64,000 nt of DNA from Galeruca laticollis (taxonomy: Eukaryota; Arthropoda; Insecta; Coleoptera; Chrysomelidae). Numbering within the stretch: the first letter of the stretch is position 1; the number at the start of each line of letters is the position of its first letter. Position numbers and translations under genes: made by a program. Under the pieces are notes generated by a model. That model was not told the DNA's origin. It saw only the letters and a list, made by a program, of their open reading frames with translations, and did no database searches. Location: positions 148,729,309-148,793,308 of the forward strand of contig OY998175.1 of NCBI GenBank assembly GCA_963921935.1. Reading direction: 5' to 3'. Shown here piece after piece: positions 1-8,959 of this stretch.

Positions 1-546
1 AACCACTCCACAGTCTTCGAGCTACCGTTTGGTGCGCGGTATCTGGTCATGGAATGATTGGTCCTTATTTCGTTGAAGATGATAATCAAAATCCACTTAC
101 TGCCAACCAAGAGCGTTATAGAGAGAAAATTATTATACCTTTTGTGAGAGATCTAAATAACTTTTGCCGTGCACGAAATCTACAGTTTCGCACACAATGG
201 TTCCAACAAGATGTGCAACGAGCCATACAGCTGTGCGCACCTTAGACTTACTCCGTCAGCATTTCGATAATAGAATCATTTCTCGGGGAACAGACTTCGA
301 ATATCCTTCTCATTTACCTGATCTGACGCCACCTGATGCATACATTTGGGGCATAATGAAGGACAAAATATTTCACTCGGAAAATCCGCCGGCGAATATT
401 GCCGAACTACGGGAAAGAATACAAAATATTTTTCGGCAGTTACATCAACCACTTTTATAAATATGTTTATTGACTTACAAAATCGATATGAAGCTTGTTT
501 GCGTCGAAATGGTGAACATTTTGAACACTTACATTACATAAATTAA
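1..546 (+). pseudogene. Mariner-like (DD34D-type) transposase, 3' part, frameshifted
   Basis: This is the C-terminal half of a Tc1/mariner superfamily cut-and-paste transposase, cut off by the left window edge. The first frame (from about base 18) reads ATVWCAVSGHGMIGPYF and runs to WFQQD near base 210, which carries a catalytic aspartate. The reading then moves to another frame (ATSHTAVRTLDLLRQHF) and reaches PDLTPPDAYIWG at about 310-350, the second catalytic aspartate region. A further shift near 450 leads to the C-terminus NRYEACLRRNGEHFEH, with a stop at 544-546. Two frameshifts make it nonfunctional. The family name rests on the QQD and PDLTPPDAYIWG motifs and the CLRRNGEHFEH ending, which are typical of insect mariner-like proteins. 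No terminal inverted repeat was identified downstream. Confidence 0.85.
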
Positions 547-835
547 AAATTAATTTTTATTTTTATTTTCGGTACTGTTTATTTTGGCGGATACTATATA
601 TTAGTTCTACATGTCCGCCTGTCAACAGCCATGTTATGACGTCATTGCTTTTTAGGTATATACTACATAACTGCAACGGACTCAGCTGTGCTAAAAATAT
701 TGATAATATGAGGCAAATTTCCAACAAGGAGAGGTAGATGATGAAATGGGCCTCAGATAAAAGAGGCGAAATTATTTGTTTAATAGATGCTTATCTAGAT
801 GTGAGATGTGATAGACATTTTGGACTTTTGGTTTT

Positions 836-979
836 CCTCGGAGATTTTATGATAGAGAATATTTCTTTGATATAGTGGATAATTTGTCTTTCCTTCAAAG
901 GTTTTGTTTAATGAAACCTACAGTTTTGAATGCGTTGGAACAAATTAAACCGTTTCTCGAATTTGGCAATGATTTATAA
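836..979 (+). pseudogene. Possible PIF/Harbinger (HARBI1-like) N-terminal fragment
   Basis: An open stretch of 47 codons with no initiating ATG reads PRRFYDREYFFDIVDN, then LMKPTVLNALEQIKPFLEF, and ends in a stop. The spacing of aromatic and leucine residues resembles the region just before the nuclease domain of HARBI1-like transposases. No catalytic residues are present. The flanking sequence 713-835 is open in other frames but is not recognisable. This is a weak, motif-level call. Confidence 0.3.
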
Positions 980-1770
980 GTACAAGTTGATATTAGATTT
1001 AAAATATAGAGGTATAAATATAGGCAGATTTTTTTAAGAAATAATAGTGTTTCGCCAATAAACCAACTTTTAACAGCACTGAGATTTTATTGCTTGTAGA
1101 AATCATCATATTTCCGTCGCTTTTTTTTGTCTTCGATTATGTGGCCGTAATTACTTCTGATTCATATAAGTAATAGTTTTTCATTTGACAAAAAGTTGCT
1201 TGGGCAGTCGTAGTTTATCCACAATCTGGGGACAGTTCCAGGTTGGAGCGGGCACTGAACCAAATCAAATTTTAAACAAAAATGTATTTCCACCACACGC
1301 TTTCATCCACCCTATCTACACTCCATAGTCCACCCCTGAACCCACCACACCATCACCCAGCAAATAACATAAGCAAATTTTCAAGTGCCATAATCTGTAA
1401 TAGTAAACATAATTCCTTAAATATCGCAACGTTGTCAATAGCATTCTTCTCTTAGCTAAGATAACTTATTTCTATGACGCTGCATAAGAAACGTTGTCTT
1501 AACTCTAAGATCAACTTAACTTAGTCGTAAAACGGTGCATACATCAGGCACAAGTGTAATAAACTCATTAAGTTGTTATATAAATTTTCGGCAGATTTAG
1601 CATAAATTTGTATTAAACGGAATCCTAAGATGATTAACAATTCTACAGTTGACGAATTCACTGCATTGTGTAGAATTGTACAGCTGTGTAGTGGCCAGTG
1701 TGCGTGTTATTTTTATAAACTCCTTCAAACTTTCTTTCTGTGTCTGTGTACTTTCAGTTTGAAGAGAAAA
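980..1770. other. Intergenic, nothing recognised
   Basis: AT-rich DNA between the Harbinger-like and THAP-like relics. It has no open frame with recognisable similarity, no tandem array and no clear inverted repeats. A short C-rich patch lies at about 1295-1365. Confidence 0.5.
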
Positions 1771-2248
1771 ATGGTAGATGTTTGTGTCTCTTTTGGTTAT
1801 AGTAACGAATATAACCCAATGGGATCAATTTTTTTCTTTAGGTAAGAAAACCAAGTATCCTAATTCTTAAAAGGAAGCTGAAAAAATAACAGTATAATTA
1901 TAAACAAACAGCACATAAACGCATAAGAAAAGTGGGAATATGGATAGTTCTGGCTCATTTATGTGTATTTTCATAGTTTTCCTTTTAAAAAACCTGATGT
2001 ATTCGTCTACCGGATAAAAGCTGTGAGATATGGAAGCCTAACAAAAGTAGTAAGCTTTGTTCTGAGCATTTTAACCATCTGATTTTCTTGAATAACCGGG
2101 ATATACCTACTAAACAAGTACTCAAACCTGATTCTGCTCTGAGTATTTTTCAATTTTCAAAGCATCGAAAAAGAAAGTTTTTTGCCTTGAATTTAACTGA
2201 TGGAAAATTGAAATATGCAGCAATTTATTTATTCATCAAATCTAATTA
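1771..2248 (+). pseudogene. Decayed THAP zinc-finger gene fragment with intron-like signals
   Basis: A first segment starts at ATG 1771 (MVDVCVSFGYSNEYN) and reaches a GTAAGA donor at 1842. A second segment follows an acceptor AG at 1975-1976 and reads FPFKKPDVFVYRIKAV. After a small indel near 2035 the frame changes to KPNKSSKLCSEHF, later LKPDSALSIFQF, with a stop at 2246-2248. The signatures SKLCSEHF and LKPD.ALSIF are those of THAP DNA-binding domains (C2CH zinc fingers), which occur in host factors and P-element-type transposases. The second zinc cysteine of the N-terminal CxxxxC is a tyrosine here and the indel breaks the frame, so the domain is dead. Whether it came from a transposon or a host gene cannot be told. 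Confidence 0.5.
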
Positions 2249-2258
2249 AAAGTAATAC

Positions 2259-2263
<5 letters not shown>

Positions 2264-2335
<72 letters not shown>

Positions 2336-2361
2336 TCATCATCATCATCATCATCATCATC
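2264..2361. repeat. (TA)n followed by (CAT)n microsatellite
   Basis: About 70 bp of pure TA dinucleotide is followed by about 28 bp of CAT trinucleotide (2333-2361). Read on the minus strand it is an (ATG)n(TA)n tail directly attached to the 3' end of the RTE coding remnant at 2405-2595. Simple-repeat tails of this kind are usual for RTE-clade retrotransposons. ORFs through it are artefacts. Confidence 0.9.
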
Positions 2362-2404
2362 TTATGCAGCTTATTCAACCATTTTGTTATGGTGTAGCCT
2401 CCCA

Positions 2405-2595
2405 TTACATATTTATATATTCCATTTCCATGTGGGCCCATTGTTGTCTATTGCTAGCTATGCGGCCCCAAGTTGATCCTGCGAGTTTCTTTATGTCGTA
2501 GTCCCATCTTAAGTTGGGGCGTCTTCTTGGTCTTTTCACGCCTCGGGGATACCATTGCGTTATCTTTGTGGTCCATCTATCGTCTATCGTCTCTC
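2405..2595 (-). pseudogene. RTE-clade LINE, extreme C-terminus of reverse transcriptase ORF
   Basis: Minus-strand reading gives DDRWTTKITQWYPRGVKRP, RRRPNLRWDYDIKKLAGSTW and NRQQWAHMEMEYI. This is the conserved tail (R-G-R-P..RW.DDIK..AG..W) of RTE-type endonuclease/reverse-transcriptase proteins. It is the protein segment that should follow the piece found head-to-head on the + strand at 2596-2942. Together they form a 5'-truncated copy with an internal inversion. Confidence 0.8.
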
Positions 2596-2939
2596 TACTT
2601 CCAGAAATAAACAGAAGAATCAAATTAGCATGGAGAACATTTGGACAGAACTCTATCATCTTCAAGTCTAGAATGTCACTCCGTTTGAAAAAGAAAGCGT
2701 TTGATCAGTGCGTACTACCAGTATTAACATACGGCTGTGAAACCTGGACCCTGAAAACTGATATCATTAGAAAACTCCAGGTAACGCAGAGGTCTATGGA
2801 ACGATGCATGCTTGGAATAACAAGGAGAGATAGAAAAAGGCTTGATTGGATCAGACAAAAGACCCAAGTGATAGATGTCATAAATAGAATCAGATCCCTA
2901 AAGTGGCAATGGGCGGGGCATCTCGCTAGAAGGACAGAC

Positions 2940-2942
<3 letters not shown>
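2596..2942 (+). pseudogene. RTE-clade LINE, post-RT domain, inverted relative to its 3' end
   Basis: The open frame reads EINRRIKLAWRTFGQNS, FDQCVLPVLTYGCETWTL, MERCMLGITRRDRKRL and LKWQWAGHLARRTDE, then runs into TA repeats. These are hallmark motifs of the region after the reverse-transcriptase palm in RTE elements. It stops exactly where the minus-strand piece 2405-2595 begins in the protein (GHLARRTD then DRWT). The two parts are therefore complementary halves of one element, joined in opposite orientation. Confidence 0.85.
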
Positions 2943-2985
<43 letters not shown>

Positions 2986-2995
2986 TAAAATTCCT

Positions 2996-3047
<52 letters not shown>
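2942..3047. repeat. Two (TA)n microsatellite blocks
   Basis: TA dinucleotide tracts at 2942-2977 and 3000-3047 are separated by 22 bp of unique sequence. They flank the inverted half of the RTE remnant, while another TA tract flanks its other half. This fits insertion into, or seeding of, a TA-rich target. Confidence 0.9.
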
Positions 3048-3050
<3 letters not shown>

Positions 3051-4124
3051 GTAAAACAGAATTTTTACTTTGTGAGTTTGTACTTATTCTTCAATGGGTA
3101 AAAATATAAATAAGAACGACTAAAGGTAAGTAAGTTTTTTTAAGTTTTAATTAAATGAACCATACTATATATAATTTATAGTGGTTCATGCATACGATAA
3201 TATTGAATAAATTATTCTATATTCAAATATTCATCAGTTTTTTGTACTTTTTAATCAATTCATTGCAAGCTAATTATTTACAAAATCTTTGCTCTTTTAA
3301 TTTTAGAATGTCAAAAAAATGTTAATATTATATATTTGATGAGAACAATTAAGTTTATTGATTGAATTAACATAAAAATTAATAAAGTTTCAAATACAAG
3401 CCTCAATATCGGCCGTATCACAAATGGGTAAGACAAAGACAGCAACTCCTTATATGCTCCGTCACTTTCTATTGCGAAATTTGCCTAAATGTCCGACAAT
3501 ACCAGTTACGTAGTATAGAGTTCACTGAAGTCAAAGGTATCTCAAAGATTATTTGGTATAGACGATTCGTGCTAAGCCATACGCCCTTTTGCGGATTGTT
3601 AAGAACTGAGCTAAAAGCGGCCATCTTGCTGCATTTTTTTTTGCTGATGCTTATGTTAAAACATTGAACTTCAATAGTGTTTGTAATTTTGTGCGTGTAC
3701 TATGATTGAAATCCTTTTTATTCCATTCTTTTTATTTCGAGTAAAACGCGGAACATTAATATCAGCCACTAGGGTCAAGTAGTACAACGCCAGAAGAGCC
3801 ATCTCTTAGAGATCTTCGAAAAGTTGGCCCCACTTATGAATCAATGGATGTGAATATTGAGGATCAACAAGAGGACATTTTGAACATAGATTTTGAGGGC
3901 CAAGAAGCATCAGAAGCCTCACTAAATTTATTTTTATACAAATGTTACTTGAAAAATATTTAAAAATACCGATTTTATAATACACACAAACGTAAACAAC
4001 AGTATAATGTTACTAGCTTTCTGCTGTCACCCTCATGGCGCTGCGATCTTAACCTAAGTTGTCTATACTATCTGTTCCACAGCACAGATAACAAGTTCTT
4101 TATATATAACATTGAGGCTACCCT

Positions 4125-4126
<2 letters not shown>
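3048..4126. other. Intergenic, nothing recognised
   Basis: About 1.1 kb of AT-rich DNA without a recognisable coding segment. No ORF of more than 60 codons and no repeat shared with the rest of the window was found by eye. Confidence 0.5.

Positions 4127-4168
<42 letters not shown>
4127..4168. repeat. (TA)n microsatellite
   Basis: About 42 bp of pure TA immediately left of the MITE at 4169-4462. Confidence 0.9.
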
Positions 4169-4462
4169 CGCTACGCCACAGTTTAAAGCTTAACAGAAGC
4201 AGTTAGCTCACTCTACCGATTTTTGTGTTACAACTTTTATCTCACTCATGCACACTCATGGGAATCAACTTCCCGTTGCGCAGAAAGTTTGTTATTTATT
4301 ACACACACTTGTCAGATATTTTATTGTATCAATTGGATACGCCCCTAAGCGTGTGGGTTACAATTTTCGGTTGCGCGGTGGAAAATTTGAACCATGAACA
4401 TCAAAGACGCCGACATCGAGTGAGCCAAATGCTTCTGTTAAGCTTTAAACTGTGGCTACGCT
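4169..4462. mobile_element. MITE with about 43-bp terminal inverted repeats
   Basis: The left end (CGCTACGCCACAGTTTAAAG at 4169) is matched in inverted orientation by the right end (CTTTAAACTGTGGCTACGCT at 4443-4462). The similarity continues inward through CTTAACAGAAGC to AGCTCACT and GGCTCACT. The element is about 294 bp with no coding capacity. It sits between TA-rich sequences on both sides, so a TA-type target duplication is possible but cannot be distinguished. The superfamily is unassigned. Confidence 0.8.
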
Positions 4463-4484
4463 AATATATAAACAAGGCTCACAG

Positions 4485-5266
4485 GAACTGAACTGATCTG
4501 ATCACTAGCCAAATGGACCGACGATCGACGCACCCGCATTTTTAGATTTAAAATTGTTATTATTCCACCGACCATCGAAAACATTCCCAATCACCGAAGG
4601 CACGTCACCGGTACTTTCTACCAAACTTCAACAAAAACTAAATTCCATACACTTTTGAAAAATGTCTCCTATACACCTTTTACAAAACAAAAACCCAAAA
4701 ATTAAAAATCTTCAGTACCCCTAATACTTCGCTCTCAAATACCCGGAGACATTTAAGAATTTTCAAAATCAATAAATAAATAACATTCAATTTCATAATT
4801 CCTGACACCTAGCCAGTCCAACGCATATATCTATGTATCGGCAACGATACATGGTTCGTCTTCAACACTTACACTCCCATCCTAGACACTTTTTGTCAAA
4901 TCATTTCCGCACACTTCTGGGCTTCGCTGCTTCCAGAGACCAACCCCCAATTCACCCCAACGCTGCACAACCCTCCAGTCAACTTCCGGCGAAAAGCCCA
5001 CCCAACAACTCTCATCCTAGACACTTCTAAACAAATTTTCCTAGACACTTCTAAAAAAATTTTTTTTTCCTACTAGACACTTTGAAGCCCCAACCAATTT
5101 CTCGGTCAACGCGCATTAAACCACCCAACACACCCCCAACACAGCCCTGAAGAGGAAACCTATCCTATACCAGGGCGGCATCAAGAAAACGACAAACCAA
5201 CCAAGAAAACCCCAACCCACCCCAAACTCATGCACGAATCTCTCTCTCTCTCTTGAACTGAACTGA
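4485..5266. repeat. Possible insertion bounded by 12-bp direct repeats
   Basis: The 12-mer GAACTGAACTGA occurs at 4485-4496 and again at 5255-5266. The intervening 758 bp is unlike its surroundings. It is C-rich on the + strand, contains three spaced copies of TAGACACTT (about 4990-5080), and ends in a (CT)n run at 5240-5252. This could be a retroposon with target-site duplication and a simple-repeat tail, but no coding segment supports a family. Confidence 0.35.
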
Positions 5267-5627
5267 ATAAGCATATTCAGTACTCACATGTTCTAATTCT
5301 GTACCTTAGAACATAAAGTAGTATATATGTTCTAAGTGCTGCATCTGCACACACAAGACAGTTGAAATTTGACAAGCTGCAAGATGTACTGTTGGTGACA
5401 CTGGCGCTAGCCAGCTGATTTAAGTGACTGCTGATAACTGATAGTTGATTTGATAGTGCTCTCATCGATATTTATTTGTGTAACATTGTAAACTTTGCAT
5501 TTTTCGTTAATTTAGTGTTTAAATACAATACACACAAGTAAACTTGTATTGCTGCTTTTTGTAAACATTGTTTATTCAGAGTCTATCAATTCTGTTAATC
5601 TAGAGTTGTTACTTGTCTTGTATTAAT
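5267..5627 (+). promoter_or_regulatory. Upstream region and presumed 5' UTR of the M16 peptidase gene
   Basis: This is the 360 bp between the last upstream repeat and the start codon at 5628. The promoter and transcription start cannot be placed from sequence alone. No convincing TATA box at a sensible distance was picked out. An in-frame TTG lies 15 bases upstream of ATG 5628, but ATG 5628 is the natural start. Confidence 0.35.
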
Positions 5628-5799
5628 ATGCCACCGGTTGATAAGACTCCAAGTATAAACATGAGAGATTTTAAACTTTTATATTCTTTACAAGCTTATA
5701 ACAGGATTCCTGTTTCGGAATATGTATCGACAGAAACAGGAATGACCGTAGTGATAGCAGAAGTGGAAGGACCTATTGTAAATGGTTATTTTTGTTTAG
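5628..5799 (+). CDS. M16 metallopeptidase, exon 1 (start)
   Basis: Codes for residues 1-57 plus the first base of codon 58, starting MPPVDKTPSINMRDFKLLYS. ATG 5628 is chosen because the only in-frame start further up is a TTG. The exon ends at 5799 before a weak donor GTTTGT, in phase 1. That G joins exon 2 to give FCLATEAYDDDG, the expected family sequence. The segment forms the first strand of the peptidase fold (VSTETGMTVVIAEVEGPIVN). Confidence 0.88.
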
Positions 5800-6015
5800 G
5801 TTTGTAAAATCGATTTCTAGTAATTTATAATTTTGAATATATAAAGATGTTTTTAAGGTGAATGTAATTTAGTTGATCCTATTTATAAATAAATACCTAA
5901 CATTTAAAAATAGATTCGAAGGTGAATAACATGTTGTGACTACTTTCTTTGTCTATATTTTGGTTATGTATATAACATTTTCATAATTTATTGCTATATT
6001 TTGAATTATTCACAG

Positions 6016-6257
6016 CAACTGAAGCTTATGATGATGACGGCTTACCACATACTTTGGAGCATCTTATATTCTTGGGAAGTGAAGATTACCCCTATAAAGG
6101 AGTATTGGACTTATTGGCCAACAGATGTTTAGCTTCAGGTACAAATGCTTGGACTGATACAGATCATACTTGTTATACTATGGAAACTGCTGGAAGTGAA
6201 GGATTTTTATCATTGTTGCCTATATATTTAGAGCATATACTCTACCCGACTCTACAA
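6016..6257 (+). CDS. M16 metallopeptidase, exon 2 (zinc site)
   Basis: Codes for the active-site segment DDDGLPHTLEHLIFLGSEDY. His69 and His73 are the zinc ligands and Glu72 the general base of the HxxEH motif. The following GTNAWTDTDHTCYTM and LLPIYLEHILYPTL are typical of the C05D11.1-like group. Acceptor AG is at 6014-6015 and donor GTATGT at 6258, leaving phase 0. Intron 1 is 216 bp. The motif is intact, so this exon gives no reason to doubt catalysis. Confidence 0.93.
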
Positions 6258-6362
6258 GTATGTATTTACTATTTTTAAAAAACTTTATCAACACTGGCAC
6301 TACACAATACAAGTATTTTATATAACTGAAATAATTGTATTTAATATGGTTTTTATTTTAAG

Positions 6363-6572
6363 GATGAAGCATTTGTTACCGAAGTCCACCATATTACCCC
6401 AGAAGGTACTAATGCTGGTGTAGTGTATTGTGAAATGCAGGGCAGAGAAAATTCTGCTGAGAGCCGAATGCACTTGACTGTTGCTCGACATATTTACCCT
6501 GGAAAATGTGGATATTCTTCTGAGACTGGAGGAATTATGAAAAATTTAAGAGAATCCACAAATAATGTGAAA
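6363..6572 (+). CDS. M16 metallopeptidase, exon 3
   Basis: Seventy codons, phase 0 at both ends, acceptor AG 6361-6362 and donor GTAAGA at 6573. It contains FVTEVHHITPEGTNAGVVYC. Glu145 or Glu152, 72 or 79 residues after the zinc motif, is the likely third zinc ligand by comparison with the HxxEH(x about 76)E rule of the family. It also contains CGYSSETGGIMKNLRES, a strongly conserved block. Confidence 0.93.
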
Positions 6573-6629
6573 GTAAGATATTAATTGAATAATTAACAAT
6601 AAATGTTCAACTTTACTTTTATCTTTTAG

Positions 6630-6752
6630 GTAAGAAATTTCCACAAGGAATTTTATCGACCAGAAAATTTAAAAATTGTTATAACAGGGCAAGTAAAACC
6701 CATTGAAGTGTTTAAAGCTTTGGAAAAATTGGAAACTAAAATTATCTCTAAG
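6630..6752 (+). CDS. M16 metallopeptidase, exon 4
   Basis: Forty-one codons (VRNFHKEFYRPENLKIVITG onward), phase 0 at both ends. Intron 3 is only 57 bp, with acceptor AG at 6628-6629 and donor GTACAT at 6753. The FHKEFYRPENLKIV motif ends the first M16 domain repeat, as in related peptidases. Confidence 0.92.
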
Positions 6753-6810
6753 GTACATTCAATCCCATACTAAATATATAGTAAAATAATTATGTCGTTC
6801 TGTTTTGTAG

Positions 6811-7065
6811 GGACCACGAGGACCTTTCCAACGACCCTGGCAATCTCCAGTACCTCCACTAACTGAATCAAAAGATATTGTATTAAAATATCCTTCTGAT
6901 GAAGAGAAAAATGGTTTATTCTGTACTGCGTGGAGAGGTGCTTCTTGTGTTACATCTCTATATATTGTTCAAGCTACACAATTATTATTAAAATATCTGA
7001 CTGAATATTCTGTATCACCTTTACCAAAGCAGTTTGTTGAGATTGAAGATCCATATGCCAGCAAG
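6811..7065 (+). CDS. M16 metallopeptidase, exon 5
   Basis: Eighty-five codons starting GPRGPFQRPWQSPVPPL and ending IEDPYASK before a consensus GTAAGT donor at 7066. It opens the second structural repeat of the N-terminal half (KYPSDEEKNGLFCTAWRG). Intron 4 is 58 bp. The following intron is 15.6 kb, and exon 6 continues in the same phase. Confidence 0.92.
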
Positions 7066-7660
7066 GTAAGTTATTATTTACTTGATTTTATGATCTGAAT
7101 TATAGCCTCCATTTATTTTTGCCGATTTGATTATCTATTGACTATTTTAATCTAGCAGGACTGACTCTTTACATGGGTTTTCATTATATTTCTCTGCTTT
7201 TGCACTCTCCATCAATATTGTTTATTTCTTATATAGGTTCAGGTGTGGGCAATTGCGAATGAAACGTGCAAGTTTGAAAAATAATTTTCTTCATTTTCCT
7301 TTCTGTAAATGGTAATGAAATTTTTTGATCATTATTCTGTTATATGCATGTTGTAACAACTTCTCATGACAAAAAAACCGACAAATAAATAAATTTAGCA
7401 ACCCCCTTTTGCTGATTCACAATGTAGTGTAACTACGAGAGTTCTAACTCACTACTTCGAAAAACGTCCGCGGCGCTCTTGTTGGTGTATTGTGTGTTGT
7501 CTATCTTGGTGCTATTGGTTGTCTATCTTCCTGTGTGTGTCGTCCATTTTTATCCTATCGAATGCTAGATGGCGCGCTGTGACGTGTATGTCGTCCATTG
7601 TTTACCCAGTGAGTGTATTGTACAATTTATTAAATCGAAAAAAAAAAAATTTATTAGCGA
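7066..7660. other. Start of intron 5, nothing recognised
   Basis: Intronic AT-rich sequence with no recognisable coding segment. It ends in an A-run (7637-7649) just before a tRNA-like minus-strand segment, as a SINE tail might. Confidence 0.45.
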
Positions 7661-7725
7661 CGGCTTGAACCCAAGACTCTGCGTATGTAATTTCTCTATT
7701 GTGCTCGTTAACTGATATCGCCATA
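7655..7725 (-). repeat. tRNA-like segment, probable SINE head
   Basis: On the minus strand, GGGTTCAAGCC (7661-7671) matches a pol III B box. A D-arm-like CAGTTAACGAGC about 40 bp upstream occupies the A-box position, the spacing found in a tRNA. The arms do not close into a proper cloverleaf, and an A-run follows on the minus-strand 3' side. A tRNA-derived SINE head is more likely than a tRNA gene. Confidence 0.4.
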
Positions 7726-8024
7726 AAGCTCCCATAATAACTTAGTATAATTGGGGATGTCTTTTTAAAATTTTATATATGTATCTTATCATTTCATCCA
7801 AAAGAATGCATAACACATGTAAGAATATTACTAGAATATAAAAATATTAATCCAGGAATAATATCAGATATACTTAATTTATTTGATGTATGTATTTATT
7901 AGATTAGGGATGTTGACTAATTTTTGGAATAGCTTTTAATTTTATAAAAAATATAACAAATTTCAATAAAAATACGTAAATAAAAATAGTTTTCAGAATT
8001 CCCGCTAAAAATATATTTTTGATC

Positions 8025-8096
8025 TTGTCGTCGAGGTTCGAACCTTCGATCTATGAAACCACATGAGTGCGCCTTAACGCGTTACGTCACCGGCCC
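8025..8096 (-). repeat. tRNA-like segment, probable SINE head or tRNA pseudogene
   Basis: The minus strand reads GGGCCGGTGACGTAACGCG and ends with AGGTTCGAACCTCGACG. GGTTCGAACC is a perfect B box and GTAACGCGTTAAGGC occupies the A-box position. The T stem pairs 4 of 5, but the acceptor stem does not pair. It is therefore not a functional tRNA by eye. It is a second minus-strand tRNA-like unit 370 bp from the first. Confidence 0.45.
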
Positions 8097-8109
8097 ATAC
8101 AAACTTCAG

Positions 8110-8490
8110 AATAAAATATATTTAGGTACAATATAAAATTTTGGAACGTGTACAAGGTGACACTTAACATGAGGTATTTACCTTAGAACAATTCACGACA
8201 TACGAGTGAAGTCAAAAGTATTATTTTTATGTTTTGTTTATCAAAAGACATTAGGAAAGTATCTCTGTGTGCTCTAACACATATTACTATGACGATCGTA
8301 CAATCAATCGTCTGATTCGAAATATCTTTTCACATTTTATTGGGAAGATTTTTCAAAAAGATTTTATATCATATCTGGACGGAATAAAATATTTACATTA
8401 TAAAATTTTGGAACGTATACAAAAACGACACTTAACAAGTTTGTTTAGAACTAAATTCACGACATACGAGTGAAATCAAAAGTGTCAATT
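8110..8490. repeat. Diverged direct duplication, about 270-bp period
   Basis: About 110 bp starting at 8111 (ATAAAATTTTGGAACGTGTAC, GACACTTAACA, ATTCACGACATACGAGTGAA) recurs at 8383-8490 with several substitutions. Both copies end in CACGACATACGAGTGAA followed by TCAAAAGT. Nothing codes through it. Confidence 0.7.
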
Positions 8491-8959
8491 ATTTTTTATT
8501 AGTCATAAAATGTCATAAGGATATATATTTATATATACAGGGTGTTTCCTAAGTAATTTAAAATAATGTAGTGGACGCTTCGCCACTCCATTTTAAGACG
8601 AAAAGTGCAAGCTTTTTACTAAGACAAATTTACAGTACACAACTGGCTTTTCTGATAGGAAACATGTAACAAGTCGTTTAGAAAATCATGAAAATTGAAT
8701 TGAACATAAAAATTTAATGTTAGTTTGAGTTTGGTTGAAACGCAAAGAAAGTGAGTCTGTTTTACATAAACAGTTACAGGAGCAACAAATAAAAGATACC
8801 GAATATTACCACAATATCCTCCAGCGTGTTATTGCGGTGGTAAAGTATTTGAATATTAGGTGTTTAGTATTCAGAGCCATGGAGAAGGCTACAGTCCTCT
8901 AGAAGATTGCATAACTCTGCTACAAGGTAGTTATCTATCAACCTTGTGTTCTGTGGTGT

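Noticed and set aside
1630..1845. A 71-codon protein starting at 1630
   Set aside because: Only its last 25 codons resemble anything (the THAP start at 1771). The upstream part has no support.
2215..2441. ORFs of repeating Ile-Tyr or Met through 2264-2361, and similar ones at 2942-3047, 37492-37568 and 44220-44355
   Set aside because: They are translations of TA and CAT microsatellites, with no independent evidence of coding.
4225..4464. A 79-codon protein
   Set aside because: It lies wholly inside the MITE at 4169-4462.
8025..8096. A functional tRNA gene on the minus strand
   Set aside because: The B box and T stem are good, but the acceptor stem does not pair. A SINE head or pseudogene fits better.
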